Source: CAG-390 sp045544735
GTDB taxonomy: Bacteria; Bacillota; Clostridia; Oscillospirales; CAG-272
DNA: 19,861 bases
Reading direction: 5' to 3'
Assembly: GCA_045544735.1 (NCBI GenBank)
Contig: JAZPZM010000078.1
Coordinates: 1 to 19,861, forward strand
Shown here piece by piece: positions 1 through 5,925 of the stretch. The notes under the pieces are model-generated. The model made no database searches. It had not been told where the DNA came from and saw only the letters and a program-made list of their open reading frames with translations. Each line of letters begins with the position of its first letter. The stretch's first letter is position 1. A program made the translations under genes and the position numbers.

Positions 1-837
1 ATCGGAATACAAAGCACCAAAACGGTCGATGCCTTTGAAAACAGTATTTTGCTTTCGATCCTTGGAGAATGTGCCTTGGCACTTGAAAGCGAAAGAAATG
101 CGAGAGAAAAGGAAGCCTCGGCTATCCTTGCAGAGCAAGAGAAGCTACGCGCAAATCTGCTCCGCACCATATCCCACGACCTTCGCACACCGCTGACATC
201 GATTTCCGGAAACGCAGGTAACCTTCTTGCCAATGATGAGATATTCGACATAGAAACGCGACGTCAGATCTATACCGATATTCGCGAGGATTCCGAATGG
301 CTCATCAGCCTTGTGGAAAATCTTCTGTCGGTATCCCGTATGGGAGACGGAAAGAGCGACATACGGATGTCTGCCGAGGTTGTTTCCGATGTGATTGATG
401 AAGCGGTCAGACGCACTGAGAAAAATGCAAGCGAGCATAAGCTCACCGTCAAGGAAAGCGACGGAATACTGCTTGCGCGGATGGATGCAAGGCTTATCGT
501 TCAGGTCTTGATCAATCTGATTGACAATGCGATCAAATATACACCGAGTGGTTCTGAAATAGAGATCTCAGCAGTCGAAAAGGACAATGAAATTGCAATT
601 ACCGTAGCGGATAACGGACACGGAATTGCAGACGAGATAAAGCCCCGTGTGTTCGATATGTTCTACACAGGTGCTGAAAAAATTGCCGACAGCCGCAGAA
701 GTCTCGGTCTTGGACTTGCGCTCTGCAAATCCATTGTAAATGCTCACGGCGGTGAGATCACCGTGACCGACAACAAGCCGCACGGTGCGGTATTTACCTT
801 TACATTACCAAAGGAGGAGGTGGAGATCAGTGAATAA
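1..837 (+). CDS. kdpD: KdpD-type sensor histidine kinase, C-terminal part (5' end outside window)
   Basis: The frame is open from the first base, so only the last 278 residues of a longer kinase are seen. They hold the dimerization/phosphoacceptor box ISHDLRTPLTSISGNA (His codon 175-177) and a complete HATPase_c domain: N box LIDNAIKYTP, G1 box DNGHGIAD, and G2 box LGLGLALCKSIV. The H-box wording and the following NLL stretch are typical of KdpD, which senses potassium or turgor in the membrane and phosphorylates KdpE. The Kdp sensor, USP and membrane segments would lie upstream and cannot be checked. The gene overlaps kdpE by 8 bp, so the pair is translationally coupled. No kdpFABC pump genes are in view, so the true signal could differ from potassium. 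Confidence 0.88.
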   Translation: MGIQSTKTVDAFENSILLSILGECALALESERNAREKEASAILAEQEKLRANLLRTISHDLRTPLTSISGNAGNLLANDEIFDIETRRQIYTDIREDSEWLISLVENLLSVSRMGDGKSDIRMSAEVVSDVIDEAVRRTEKNASEHKLTVKESDGILLARMDARLIVQVLINLIDNAIKYTPSGSEIEISAVEKDNEIAITVADNGHGIADEIKPRVFDMFYTGAEKIADSRRSLGLGLALCKSIVNAHGGEITVTDNKPHGAVFTFTLPKEEVEISE

Positions 838-1525
838 ACCCTTGATACTCGTAGTCGAGGACGATGCGCCCGTTCGTAATCTGATTACAACGACCTTAAA
901 GGCGCACGACTATAAATTTATAACGGCACAGAACGGAAACAATGCTATAATGGAAGCCTCCTCGCACAATCCCGATATTGTTTTGCTTGATCTCGGACTT
1001 CCCGATATGGACGGCGTTGAGGTCATCGAGAGAATACGCACGTGGTCGGAAATGCCTATCATCGTCATCAGCGCACGCAGTGAGGATAAAGACAAAATTG
1101 ATGCCCTTGATGCCGGCGCGGACGATTACTTAACCAAGCCCTTCTCCGTAGAGGAGCTCTTGGCGCGGCTCCGTGTTACGCAAAGAAGATTAGCCTCGAA
1201 CCGTAACGAAAGCACAAGCTCTGTATTTACAAACAGAGCGTTAAAACTCGACTATGCCGCAGGCTGTGCCTATCTCGGTGATGAGGAATTGCATCTGACT
1301 CCCATCGAATACAAAATACTGTGCCTGCTTGCCGCAAACATCGGCAAGGTCTTAACGCATACCTTTATCACACAAAAGATATGGGGCGCGGCGTGGGAGA
1401 ATAACGTAGCCTCTCTCCGTGTTTTTATGGCAACGCTCCGCAAAAAGATCGAAGCAGCCCCCGACTCACCGCAGTATATCCAAACGCACATTGGCGTCGG
1501 GTACAGAATGATGAGGGTGGAATAA
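830..1525 (+). CDS. kdpE: KdpE-type OmpR-family response regulator
   Basis: This 231-residue protein has a receiver domain (about 1-115) with acidic pocket EDD (10-12), phosphoacceptor Asp54 in LLDLGLPDMDG, and Lys103 in the TKPF motif. A winged-helix Trans_reg_C DNA-binding domain (about 130-228) follows, with LTPIEYKILCLLAANIGKVL and a terminal GVGYRM. It is the partner of the upstream KdpD and binds DNA after phosphorylation. The GTG at 830 is chosen because an AAGGAGG at 811-817 lies 12 bases before it and the protein then begins VNKPLILVVEDD. An in-frame upstream start at 785 would add 15 unlikely residues encoded inside kdpD. Targets are not visible; no kdpFABC follows, and the next gene is an SdpI-like protein 10 bases downstream. 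Confidence 0.93.
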   Translation: MNKPLILVVEDDAPVRNLITTTLKAHDYKFITAQNGNNAIMEASSHNPDIVLLDLGLPDMDGVEVIERIRTWSEMPIIVISARSEDKDKIDALDAGADDYLTKPFSVEELLARLRVTQRRLASNRNESTSSVFTNRALKLDYAAGCAYLGDEELHLTPIEYKILCLLAANIGKVLTHTFITQKIWGAAWENNVASLRVFMATLRKKIEAAPDSPQYIQTHIGVGYRMMRVE

Positions 1526-1535
1526 GGAGAAATAT

Positions 1536-2168
1536 ATGGGCTTTTGGATTTATATGTTCATTATGGATCTGCTCATACCGATAATAATGATATTGTTCGG
1601 GCGAGCATTTCTCAAAAAAGCACCGAAAGAAATCAATTATGTTTTCGGATACCGTACCTCAAGGTCAATGAAAAACAGAGATACTTGGGAATTTGCACAC
1701 CGTTACTGTGGCAAAATATGGCTTATCTGTGGTTTGGCACTCATTCCTATCGTAGCAGGTATTATGCTGTGCTTCATTGGGGCAGACACTAAAACCGTGG
1801 GATATGTGGGCGCGTCAATGTTGGTATTTCCGCTTTTACTAATAATCCTCTCGGTTATTCTTACAGAGCGAGCATTGAAAAATACTTTTGATAAAAGCGG
1901 AAATCCATTTTTGGAAAACACAACGATTGGTACAATCCTATCTGTCAAAAAGCAGTGGTGGCTGAAGGTCAATACCAAGCCCATAAGAAAGCACGCTCTT
2001 GACGGTGCAACCTTTCCTCATATTGTTACGGTGAAATATACTGTGGACGGAAACGAGATCGTCAAGAAAAAATGGCTTAAATCCTTTGTCACTCCACCGA
2101 GCGTGAATGAACAGGTGGCGGTGATATATCGGACGGATAAACCAACCAAGTTCAGATTGGAGCTTTGA
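1536..2168 (+). CDS. SdpI-family membrane protein with extra C-terminal domain
   Basis: This is a 210-residue membrane protein. Residues about 1-115 match the SdpI family by eye: a first hydrophobic helix, then NYVFGYRTSRSMKNRDTWEFA, where the FGYRT-S-MKN-DTW-FAH pattern is diagnostic, and two more helices (about 60-80 and 87-108). The C-terminal third (about 125-210) is soluble and beta-rich, ending VAVIYRTDKPTKFRLEL. It resembles the DUF3592-type domain seen in other small membrane proteins. SdpI of Bacillus gives immunity to the SDP killing peptide and titrates a repressor. Immunity here is an inference from family. The ribosome site AAGGAGA (1524-1530) overlaps the kdpE stop, so the gene is in the kdpDE operon and could report or protect against envelope damage. 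Confidence 0.8.
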   Translation: MGFWIYMFIMDLLIPIIMILFGRAFLKKAPKEINYVFGYRTSRSMKNRDTWEFAHRYCGKIWLICGLALIPIVAGIMLCFIGADTKTVGYVGASMLVFPLLLIILSVILTERALKNTFDKSGNPFLENTTIGTILSVKKQWWLKVNTKPIRKHALDGATFPHIVTVKYTVDGNEIVKKKWLKSFVTPPSVNEQVAVIYRTDKPTKFRLEL

Positions 2169-2170
2169 TT

Positions 2171-2440
2171 ATGAAAACTAATTGGAAAGATACACCCTTA
2201 TTACATAAGGTCGTTACCATAATATCAGTTCTTGCAAGCCTATCCGTCGTGGTATTGGCGGTATTGCAAATATTTGATGTTTGGGATCAGGCAATCAACA
2301 TCTTTATGCCTTTGATGGGTGTAACAATGCTTTGCCAAAGCTATACGCAATGGAATAATAGCCGCAAGGTCGCTTATTTCAGTATCGGAACGGCAGCATT
2401 TATATTTATCTGTTCCATAGTGGTATTCTTTGTAAAATAG
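2171..2440 (+). CDS. small two-helix membrane protein, unknown function
   Basis: The product is 89 residues and mostly hydrophobic. Helices at about 14-36 (VVTIISVLASLSVVVLAVLQ) and about 43-55 are followed by a polar NNSRK loop and a last helix (about 65-88) ending in VVFFVK. I do not recognise the family beyond a general resemblance to small membrane proteins of unknown function in Firmicutes. The ATG at 2171 is preferred over a TTG at 2165, because GGAG at 2159-2162 has an 8-base spacing to the ATG but only 2 bases to the TTG. It starts just after the SdpI-like stop codon and is closed by the terminator 3 bases downstream. It is therefore the last gene of the kdpDE-sdpI operon. Confidence 0.7.
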   Translation: MKTNWKDTPLLHKVVTIISVLASLSVVVLAVLQIFDVWDQAINIFMPLMGVTMLCQSYTQWNNSRKVAYFSIGTAAFIFICSIVVFFVK

Positions 2441-2442
2441 CC

Positions 2443-2477
2443 AAAATCCCTCGTTCCACAACGGAGCGAGGGATTTT
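2443..2477 (+). terminator. Rho-independent terminator of the kdpDE-sdpI operon
   Basis: AAAATCCCTCGTTCC (2443-2457) pairs with GGAGCGAGGGATTTT (2463-2477) across a 5-base loop. There is one G-U pair, and A/T runs on both sides make it potentially bidirectional. It lies 3 bases after the small membrane protein stop. Confidence 0.88.
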
Positions 2478-2488
2478 ATCTATAATTC

Positions 2489-2517
2489 TTGAGCAGTTCA
2501 TAAAATTGTGATATAAT
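2489..2517 (+). promoter_or_regulatory. sigma-A promoter upstream of the merR-ABC operon
   Basis: TTGAGC (2489-2494), a 17-base spacer and TATAAT (2512-2517), with an extended TGA immediately before the -10. The predicted transcript has a leader of about 120 bases before the MerR start. The 15 bases TTGTGATATAATATA (2506-2520) recur exactly at 5339-5353. Confidence 0.7.
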
Positions 2518-2593
2518 ATACTAAAAATACTGAGAAACACGAAAACACAACTAATAGTCGAGAATTTTTCAAAAAATCCCCTTGCGTGAGGTA

Positions 2594-2624
2594 TTGCTTG
2601 TTACGCTGCGTAATGTTGTATAAT
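2594..2624 (+). promoter_or_regulatory. MerR-type promoter with 19-base spacer and palindromic operator
   Basis: TTGCTT (2594-2599) and TATAAT (2619-2624) are separated by 19 bases. This is the long spacer characteristic of promoters activated by MerR proteins, which untwist the DNA to realign the two boxes. A perfect 13-base palindrome TTACGCTGCGTAA (2601-2613) lies inside the spacer, where a MerR dimer binds. The gene immediately downstream encodes a MerR protein, so autoregulation is the natural reading. Transcription would begin close to the ribosome site AAGGAGGTG (2632-2640). Confidence 0.75.
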
Positions 2625-2647
2625 GGGGATCAAGGAGGTGATAAGCT

Positions 2648-3379
2648 ATGTCAAAATATACGACGGGAGAAATTGCAAAGCTCTGTGGCGTATCGGTGAG
2701 AACGGTTCAATATTACGATGACCGAGGCATTCTCGTGCCGAGCGAGCTTTCCGAGGGTGGTCGCAGGCTTTATACAGAGGACGACTTGAAGCGTATGCAC
2801 ATTATCTGTTTTCTGCGTGAAGCCGGACTTCCCATTAACAGTATTTCTGCTTTGTTCGCTGAGAAAAACCCCGAAAACATCATTTCAATATTACTTGAAC
2901 AACAGGAGCAGGTTCTGAGAGAAGAACTCTCCGAGCGTCAAGCAAAGCTTGACTTGATTGAGGGGATTAAGCGTGAGTTAAAGGAGCTTGATACTTTCTC
3001 CGTTGAATCTATCGGTGATATAGCACACGTTATGAAACAAAAAAACAAGCTTTCAAAAATGCGCTGGACAATGCTTCTTACGGGTATTCCCGTAACCGCG
3101 TTTCAGTGGACGTCCATTATTCTCTGGATAACACACGGTCTTTGGTGGCTGTTCGTGATATGGGCCCTTGTGGCAATTCCGTGGGGAATCTGCGTGTCTA
3201 AATATTATTTTAATCACGTTGCCTATATCTGCCCCGAATGTCACGAGGTGTTCAAGCCTAAAATGAAGGAAGCATTTTGGGCATATCACACACCGAAAAT
3301 GCGCCGTCTGACCTGCCCCAAATGCGGTCGCAAGGGGCTTTGCGTTGAGGTGTATGCGGAAAAGGAGGATAAGAAATAA
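2648..3379 (+). CDS. MerR-family regulator with two membrane helices and a C-terminal zinc ribbon
   Basis: This 243-residue protein begins with a MerR helix-turn-helix (1-70: TTGEIAKLCGVSVRTVQYYD, GRRLYTEDDLKRM) and a charged helical linker (about 80-135, coiled coil for dimerization). Two hydrophobic segments follow (about 140-161 and 164-185), then a zinc-ribbon-like tail with CPEC (195-198) and CPKC (223-226). Classical MerR proteins are soluble, with a short effector domain; this one appears membrane-tethered with its metal-binding tail following the helices. It heads a tight operon (its stop shares a base with the next start, TAATG) with PLDc_N, ABC ATPase and permease genes. It probably controls them through the 19-base-spacer promoter just upstream. 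The inducer is unknown; membrane stress or a membrane-active peptide is inferred. Confidence 0.85.
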   Translation: MSKYTTGEIAKLCGVSVRTVQYYDDRGILVPSELSEGGRRLYTEDDLKRMHIICFLREAGLPINSISALFAEKNPENIISILLEQQEQVLREELSERQAKLDLIEGIKRELKELDTFSVESIGDIAHVMKQKNKLSKMRWTMLLTGIPVTAFQWTSIILWITHGLWWLFVIWALVAIPWGICVSKYYFNHVAYICPECHEVFKPKMKEAFWAYHTPKMRRLTCPKCGRKGLCVEVYAEKEDKK

Positions 3380-3582
3380 TGGATCAGATTATGGAATTTC
3401 TTCCGTTTTTAATTCCGCTTGTGATTGTACAGTTTGCGCTGTTTGGATATACACTGTATCATATTTTAACTCACAAGACATATAAGCGCGGTAATCGTGC
3501 TTTGTGGCTGGTCATTACCATTGCGCTGATGAATTTTGTCGGTCCGATCCTATATTTCCTTCTCGGTAAGGAGGATTCTTAA
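3379..3582 (+). CDS. PLDc_N-domain small membrane protein
   Basis: This 67-residue protein has two hydrophobic helices (about 8-30 and 42-61) separated by a basic loop (HKTYKRGNR). The ending NFVGPILYFLLGKEDS is the hallmark of the PLDc_N (phospholipase D nuclease N-terminal) family: N-x-x-GPI-Y-LLG. Stand-alone PLDc_N proteins carry no catalytic HKD motif, and none is present here. They are membrane proteins of unknown role, often next to ABC-2 transporter genes. The start overlaps the merR stop (TAATG) and its own stop overlaps the ABC ATPase start (TAATG). It is therefore co-translated with the transporter and may be an accessory subunit. Confidence 0.85.
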   Translation: MDQIMEFLPFLIPLVIVQFALFGYTLYHILTHKTYKRGNRALWLVITIALMNFVGPILYFLLGKEDS

Positions 3583-4481
3583 TGGATATGCTACGCATCA
3601 CCGGTTTGCATAAGCGGTTTGGTGATAAAGAGGTTTTGAGAGGGCTTGATCTGTCCGTGCCGGAGCACAGCATTTATGGCTTTATAGGAAAAAACGGTTC
3701 GGGCAAGACGACCACGATGAAAACCGTTCTCGGACTTCTGAGGGCCGATTCGGGCGAGATTATTGTGAACGGAGAGAAAGTGGTCTACGGACAAACCGAT
3801 ACCAACCGTTATATCGGCTATCTCCCCGACGTGCCGGAATTCTATTCGTTTATGACGGCGAAAGAGTATCTGCGTTTTTGCGGTGAGATTACGGGAATGA
3901 GCCGTGCAGATATAGAAGAACGTACAAGGGAGTTGCTCACTCTTGTCGGTCTTGCTGATGAAACGCACCGTATCAAAGGTTTTTCAAGAGGTATGAAGCA
4001 ACGCTTGGGTATTGCACAGGCACTCCTCTCTCGCCCGAAGCTTCTTATTTGTGACGAGCCAACCTCGGCGCTCGATCCCATAGGCAGAAAAGAAATACTC
4101 GATATTCTTTTGGCTATCAAGGATCAGACAACGGTACTGTTTTCCACACATATTCTCTCCGATGTAGAGCGTATTTGTACCGACGTGGCTTTTCTGAAAG
4201 ACGGCGTAGTGAATATTGGGGGAAAGCTGTCCGATATCAAAACGAGATACAGAAGGAACGAATATATGATAGAAACCGAAAACGACTCGGATACTGTCAT
4301 TCTGCGAAATGCTTTTCCCGAGGCGAAGGAAACCGATAGAAATAAGGTGACATTCTCGGAGAATAAGTATTCTGCATCCGAGGTTTTAGGCTTTGTTGCA
4401 AATCATCGTATATCACTCTTGAAGGTGGAGCGTTTAGAGCCAAGTCTTGAAGATCTGTTTATGGAGGTGACGGAAAAATGA
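3582..4481 (+). CDS. ABC transporter ATP-binding protein (BcrA/YtrB type)
   Basis: This is a 299-residue ATPase. It has Walker A GKNGSGKTT (36-44), a signature FSRGMKQR (134-141, replacing canonical LSGGQ-R), Walker B LLICDEPTSALD (154-165) and switch His190 in STH. The C-terminal part (about 225-299) is the DUF4162-like tail of ABC-2 type ATPases, ending LEPSLEDLFMEVTE. Close relatives such as BcrA-type proteins energise export of, or protection from, peptide antibiotics. The substrate here is not determined. A strong AAGGAGGA at about 3570-3577 serves the ATG at 3582 or, less likely, 3588. The stop overlaps the permease start by 4 bases (ATGA), as expected for a two-gene transporter. Confidence 0.93.
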   Translation: MDMLRITGLHKRFGDKEVLRGLDLSVPEHSIYGFIGKNGSGKTTTMKTVLGLLRADSGEIIVNGEKVVYGQTDTNRYIGYLPDVPEFYSFMTAKEYLRFCGEITGMSRADIEERTRELLTLVGLADETHRIKGFSRGMKQRLGIAQALLSRPKLLICDEPTSALDPIGRKEILDILLAIKDQTTVLFSTHILSDVERICTDVAFLKDGVVNIGGKLSDIKTRYRRNEYMIETENDSDTVILRNAFPEAKETDRNKVTFSENKYSASEVLGFVANHRISLLKVERLEPSLEDLFMEVTEK

Positions 4482-5248
4482 AATCCTTGTTCACTTTCAT
4501 AAAAAAGGAATGTATGGAGCAGCTTCGCAGCGGTAGATTGTGGATAACGCTCGTTCTGTTTATTCTGCTTGGAATTATGAATCCTGCGGTGGCAAAGCTA
4601 ACGCCGTGGTTGCTTGAGGTGATGGCAGACTCGCTTGCGGAAAGCGGTATGATAGTGACCGATGTAAAAGTCAGCGCGATGGATTCGTGGGTGCAATTTT
4701 TCAAAAATATGCCCATCGGGCTGATCGCCTTCGTTTTGCTTCAAGGTGCGATCTTTACGAAAGAGTATAGCTCGGGTACGCTGGTGCTTTCCTTGACGAA
4801 AGGACTCGAGAGATACAAGGTCGTTATTTCAAAAGCAGGTATTCTATGTGCGATTTGGTCGCTCGGTTATTGGCTCTGCTTTGGAATCACGTATCTTTAT
4901 AATTCGTATTTTTGGGATAACTCGGTAGCGCAGAATCTTCTGCTTTCTGTTGTGTGTTGGTGGTTGTTCGGTGTATTCGTCATTTCTTTGATGACTCTCT
5001 TTTCTACGATATCCGCATCCAACACGGGAGTGCTTCTCGGAACAGGTATCATCATTCTTATTTCCTATATCGTTGGTTTGCTACCCAAGGCAAATAAATA
5101 TCTGCCTACTCGATTGATGGACGGTAATTCCCTGATATATGGTATGGCTCAATCAAAAGAATATATCGCAGCCATTATTGTAACGGCTATTGTGACTATC
5201 ATTTGTTTTGCCGTCAGCATACCGATATTTAACAAAAAGCATTTATAA
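4478..5248 (+). CDS. ABC-2 type transporter permease
   Basis: This 256-residue integral membrane protein has about six hydrophobic segments: near 20-38, 78-95, 116-136, 150-175, 183-205 and 229-250. An amphipathic N-terminus (FIKKECMEQLRSGRLW) precedes the first helix, as in ABC-2 permeases. The motif FTKEYSSGTLVLSLTKG after the second helix is also typical of that class. It pairs with the ATPase whose stop it overlaps by 4 bases. The operon ends 9 bases downstream in a strong terminator. Substrate and direction cannot be read from sequence; protection against a membrane-active peptide is a guess from the SdpI and PLDc_N neighbours. Confidence 0.88.
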   Translation: MKSLFTFIKKECMEQLRSGRLWITLVLFILLGIMNPAVAKLTPWLLEVMADSLAESGMIVTDVKVSAMDSWVQFFKNMPIGLIAFVLLQGAIFTKEYSSGTLVLSLTKGLERYKVVISKAGILCAIWSLGYWLCFGITYLYNSYFWDNSVAQNLLLSVVCWWLFGVFVISLMTLFSTISASNTGVLLGTGIIILISYIVGLLPKANKYLPTRLMDGNSLIYGMAQSKEYIAAIIVTAIVTIICFAVSIPIFNKKHL

Positions 5249-5257
5249 ACCGACTCA

Positions 5258-5289
5258 GCCCTCGTTCCGAAATGGAGCGAGGGCTTTTT
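5258..5289 (+). terminator. Rho-independent terminator of the merR-ABC operon
   Basis: GCCCTCGTTCC (5258-5268) pairs with GGAGCGAGGGC (5274-5284) over loop GAAAT, with one G-U pair, followed by five T. The stem is nearly the same as that of the terminator at 2443-2477. Confidence 0.92.
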
Positions 5290-5321
5290 ACAACTTTTCG
5301 AAAATATTTTTTAATAACCCA

Positions 5322-5350
5322 TTGACAAATCCGTTTGTTTGTGATATAAT
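5322..5350 (+). promoter_or_regulatory. perfect consensus sigma-A promoter facing a gene-free region
   Basis: TTGACA (5322-5327), exactly 17 bases, TATAAT (5345-5350), plus an extended TGA before the -10. No coding gene begins until 5926, so the transcript starts with up to about 570 untranslated bases. It either makes a non-coding RNA or is a long leader for the mobilization genes. Confidence 0.85.
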
Positions 5351-5364
5351 ATAATACTTAATTT

Positions 5365-5628
5365 TACATAGGCGTACTTTCCCATTATTAGTATTGCCAT
5401 CCAAATTGAGTTCTATACAACTGAATAAGATATATTTCGCGTGAATACTTGCGGTGGAGAACGAACCTCGTGCCGCTTGACAAACAAGACAGAACGCTCG
5501 GCTCATCCGCCGATGATTAGTAATCTATTTCACAAGAAATCCGTCGCCATCAGCCACTAAACCGGCATTGAATGCGCTTGCATTCTCTTATCGAAACGAG
5601 CTTATAGACTCGTACTTATACATAGGCG
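5365..5628 (+). repeat. pair of 10-bp direct repeats TACATAGGCG bracketing the leader
   Basis: TACATAGGCG occurs at 5365-5374 and again at 5619-5628. Similar flanks (ACTTA just before each copy, CGTACTT nearby in both) make this more than the bare 10 bases. The 254-base distance encloses most of the hairpin-rich leader. Its function is unknown. Confidence 0.55.
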
Positions 5629-5641
5629 CGGGACATTTTTT

Positions 5642-5666
5642 AGCGAACGTGCGCCGTTCGCTTTTT
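5642..5666 (+). terminator. terminator-like hairpin inside the leader
   Basis: AGCGAAC (5642-5648) and GTTCGCT (5656-5662) form a 7-bp stem over a 7-base loop, followed by TTTT (5663-5666) and preceded by a run of six T. It could end the RNA from the 5322-5350 promoter. It could equally be the recognition hairpin of a transfer origin: its arms resemble those of pIP501/pSK41-type origins. Confidence 0.45.
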
Positions 5667-5690
5667 GGTGTTTCCCGTGATCCGTGTGTG

Positions 5691-5880
5691 TAAGTACGGG
5701 TCTTTTTTGTTTTGTCAAAGCAATTTTGAGTGCTTTCTCGGAAGGTGAAAACGGCGAGTCGGATGCGAGGGTTTGCCTCTATTTTAACACGGACTTGTAG
5801 TCCGTCGATTTTCTTGACAAGCACTGCATTTGTGGACACAAAATGCGAAAGGTGGGGAGAACCCCAGACCCCCGTACTTA
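5691..5880 (+). other. candidate origin of transfer (oriT) region upstream of mobC-relaxase
   Basis: The perfect inverted repeat TAAGTACGGG (5691-5700) / CCCGTACTTA (5871-5880) brackets three further hairpins. These are ACGGAC/GTCCGT with loop TTGTA (5789-5805), GCATTTGTG/CACAAAATGC (5826-5846, one bulge) and GGGG-AGAA-CCCC (5854-5865). The region lies immediately before the MobC-like and relaxase genes, the usual place for oriT in mobilizable elements. The TAAGT core echoes, without matching, the TAAGTGCGCCCT nick core of the pIP501 family. The nick position cannot be fixed by eye. No coding sequence in this stretch looks real. Confidence 0.45.
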
Positions 5881-5925
5881 GAATTCCGTAACAAAATTTT
5901 GAAAAAATTAAGGAGGACAATTCAA

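Larger units (their letters stand above)
5357..5708 (+). ncRNA. candidate structured RNA or long leader upstream of mobC
   Basis: The stretch follows a consensus promoter and has no protein gene with a ribosome site. It contains a run of small inverted repeats: GCGG...CCGC (5451-5475), CGGC/GCCG (5499-5512), ATTTC/GAAAT (about 5526-5540), GAATGC/GCATTC with a GCTT loop (5570-5585), ACGAG/CTCGT (about 5596-5612) and AGCGAAC/GTTCGCT (5642-5662, followed by TTTT). A weaker CCCGT/ACGGG stem with a T-rich tract ends at 5708. Such a chain, with terminator-like hairpins at the end, fits a 300-350-base RNA. I do not recognise the family. Alternatively it is only DNA structure belonging to the transfer origin. 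Boundaries are estimates. Confidence 0.35.

Noticed and set aside
785..829. upstream start for kdpE
   Set aside because: The extra 15 residues do not match the family and the strong ribosome site points to GTG 830.
5588..5920. 110-codon minus-strand frame in the leader region
   Set aside because: The translation crosses the oriT-like hairpins, is basic and unstructured, and has no ribosome site; the DNA structure explains the region better.
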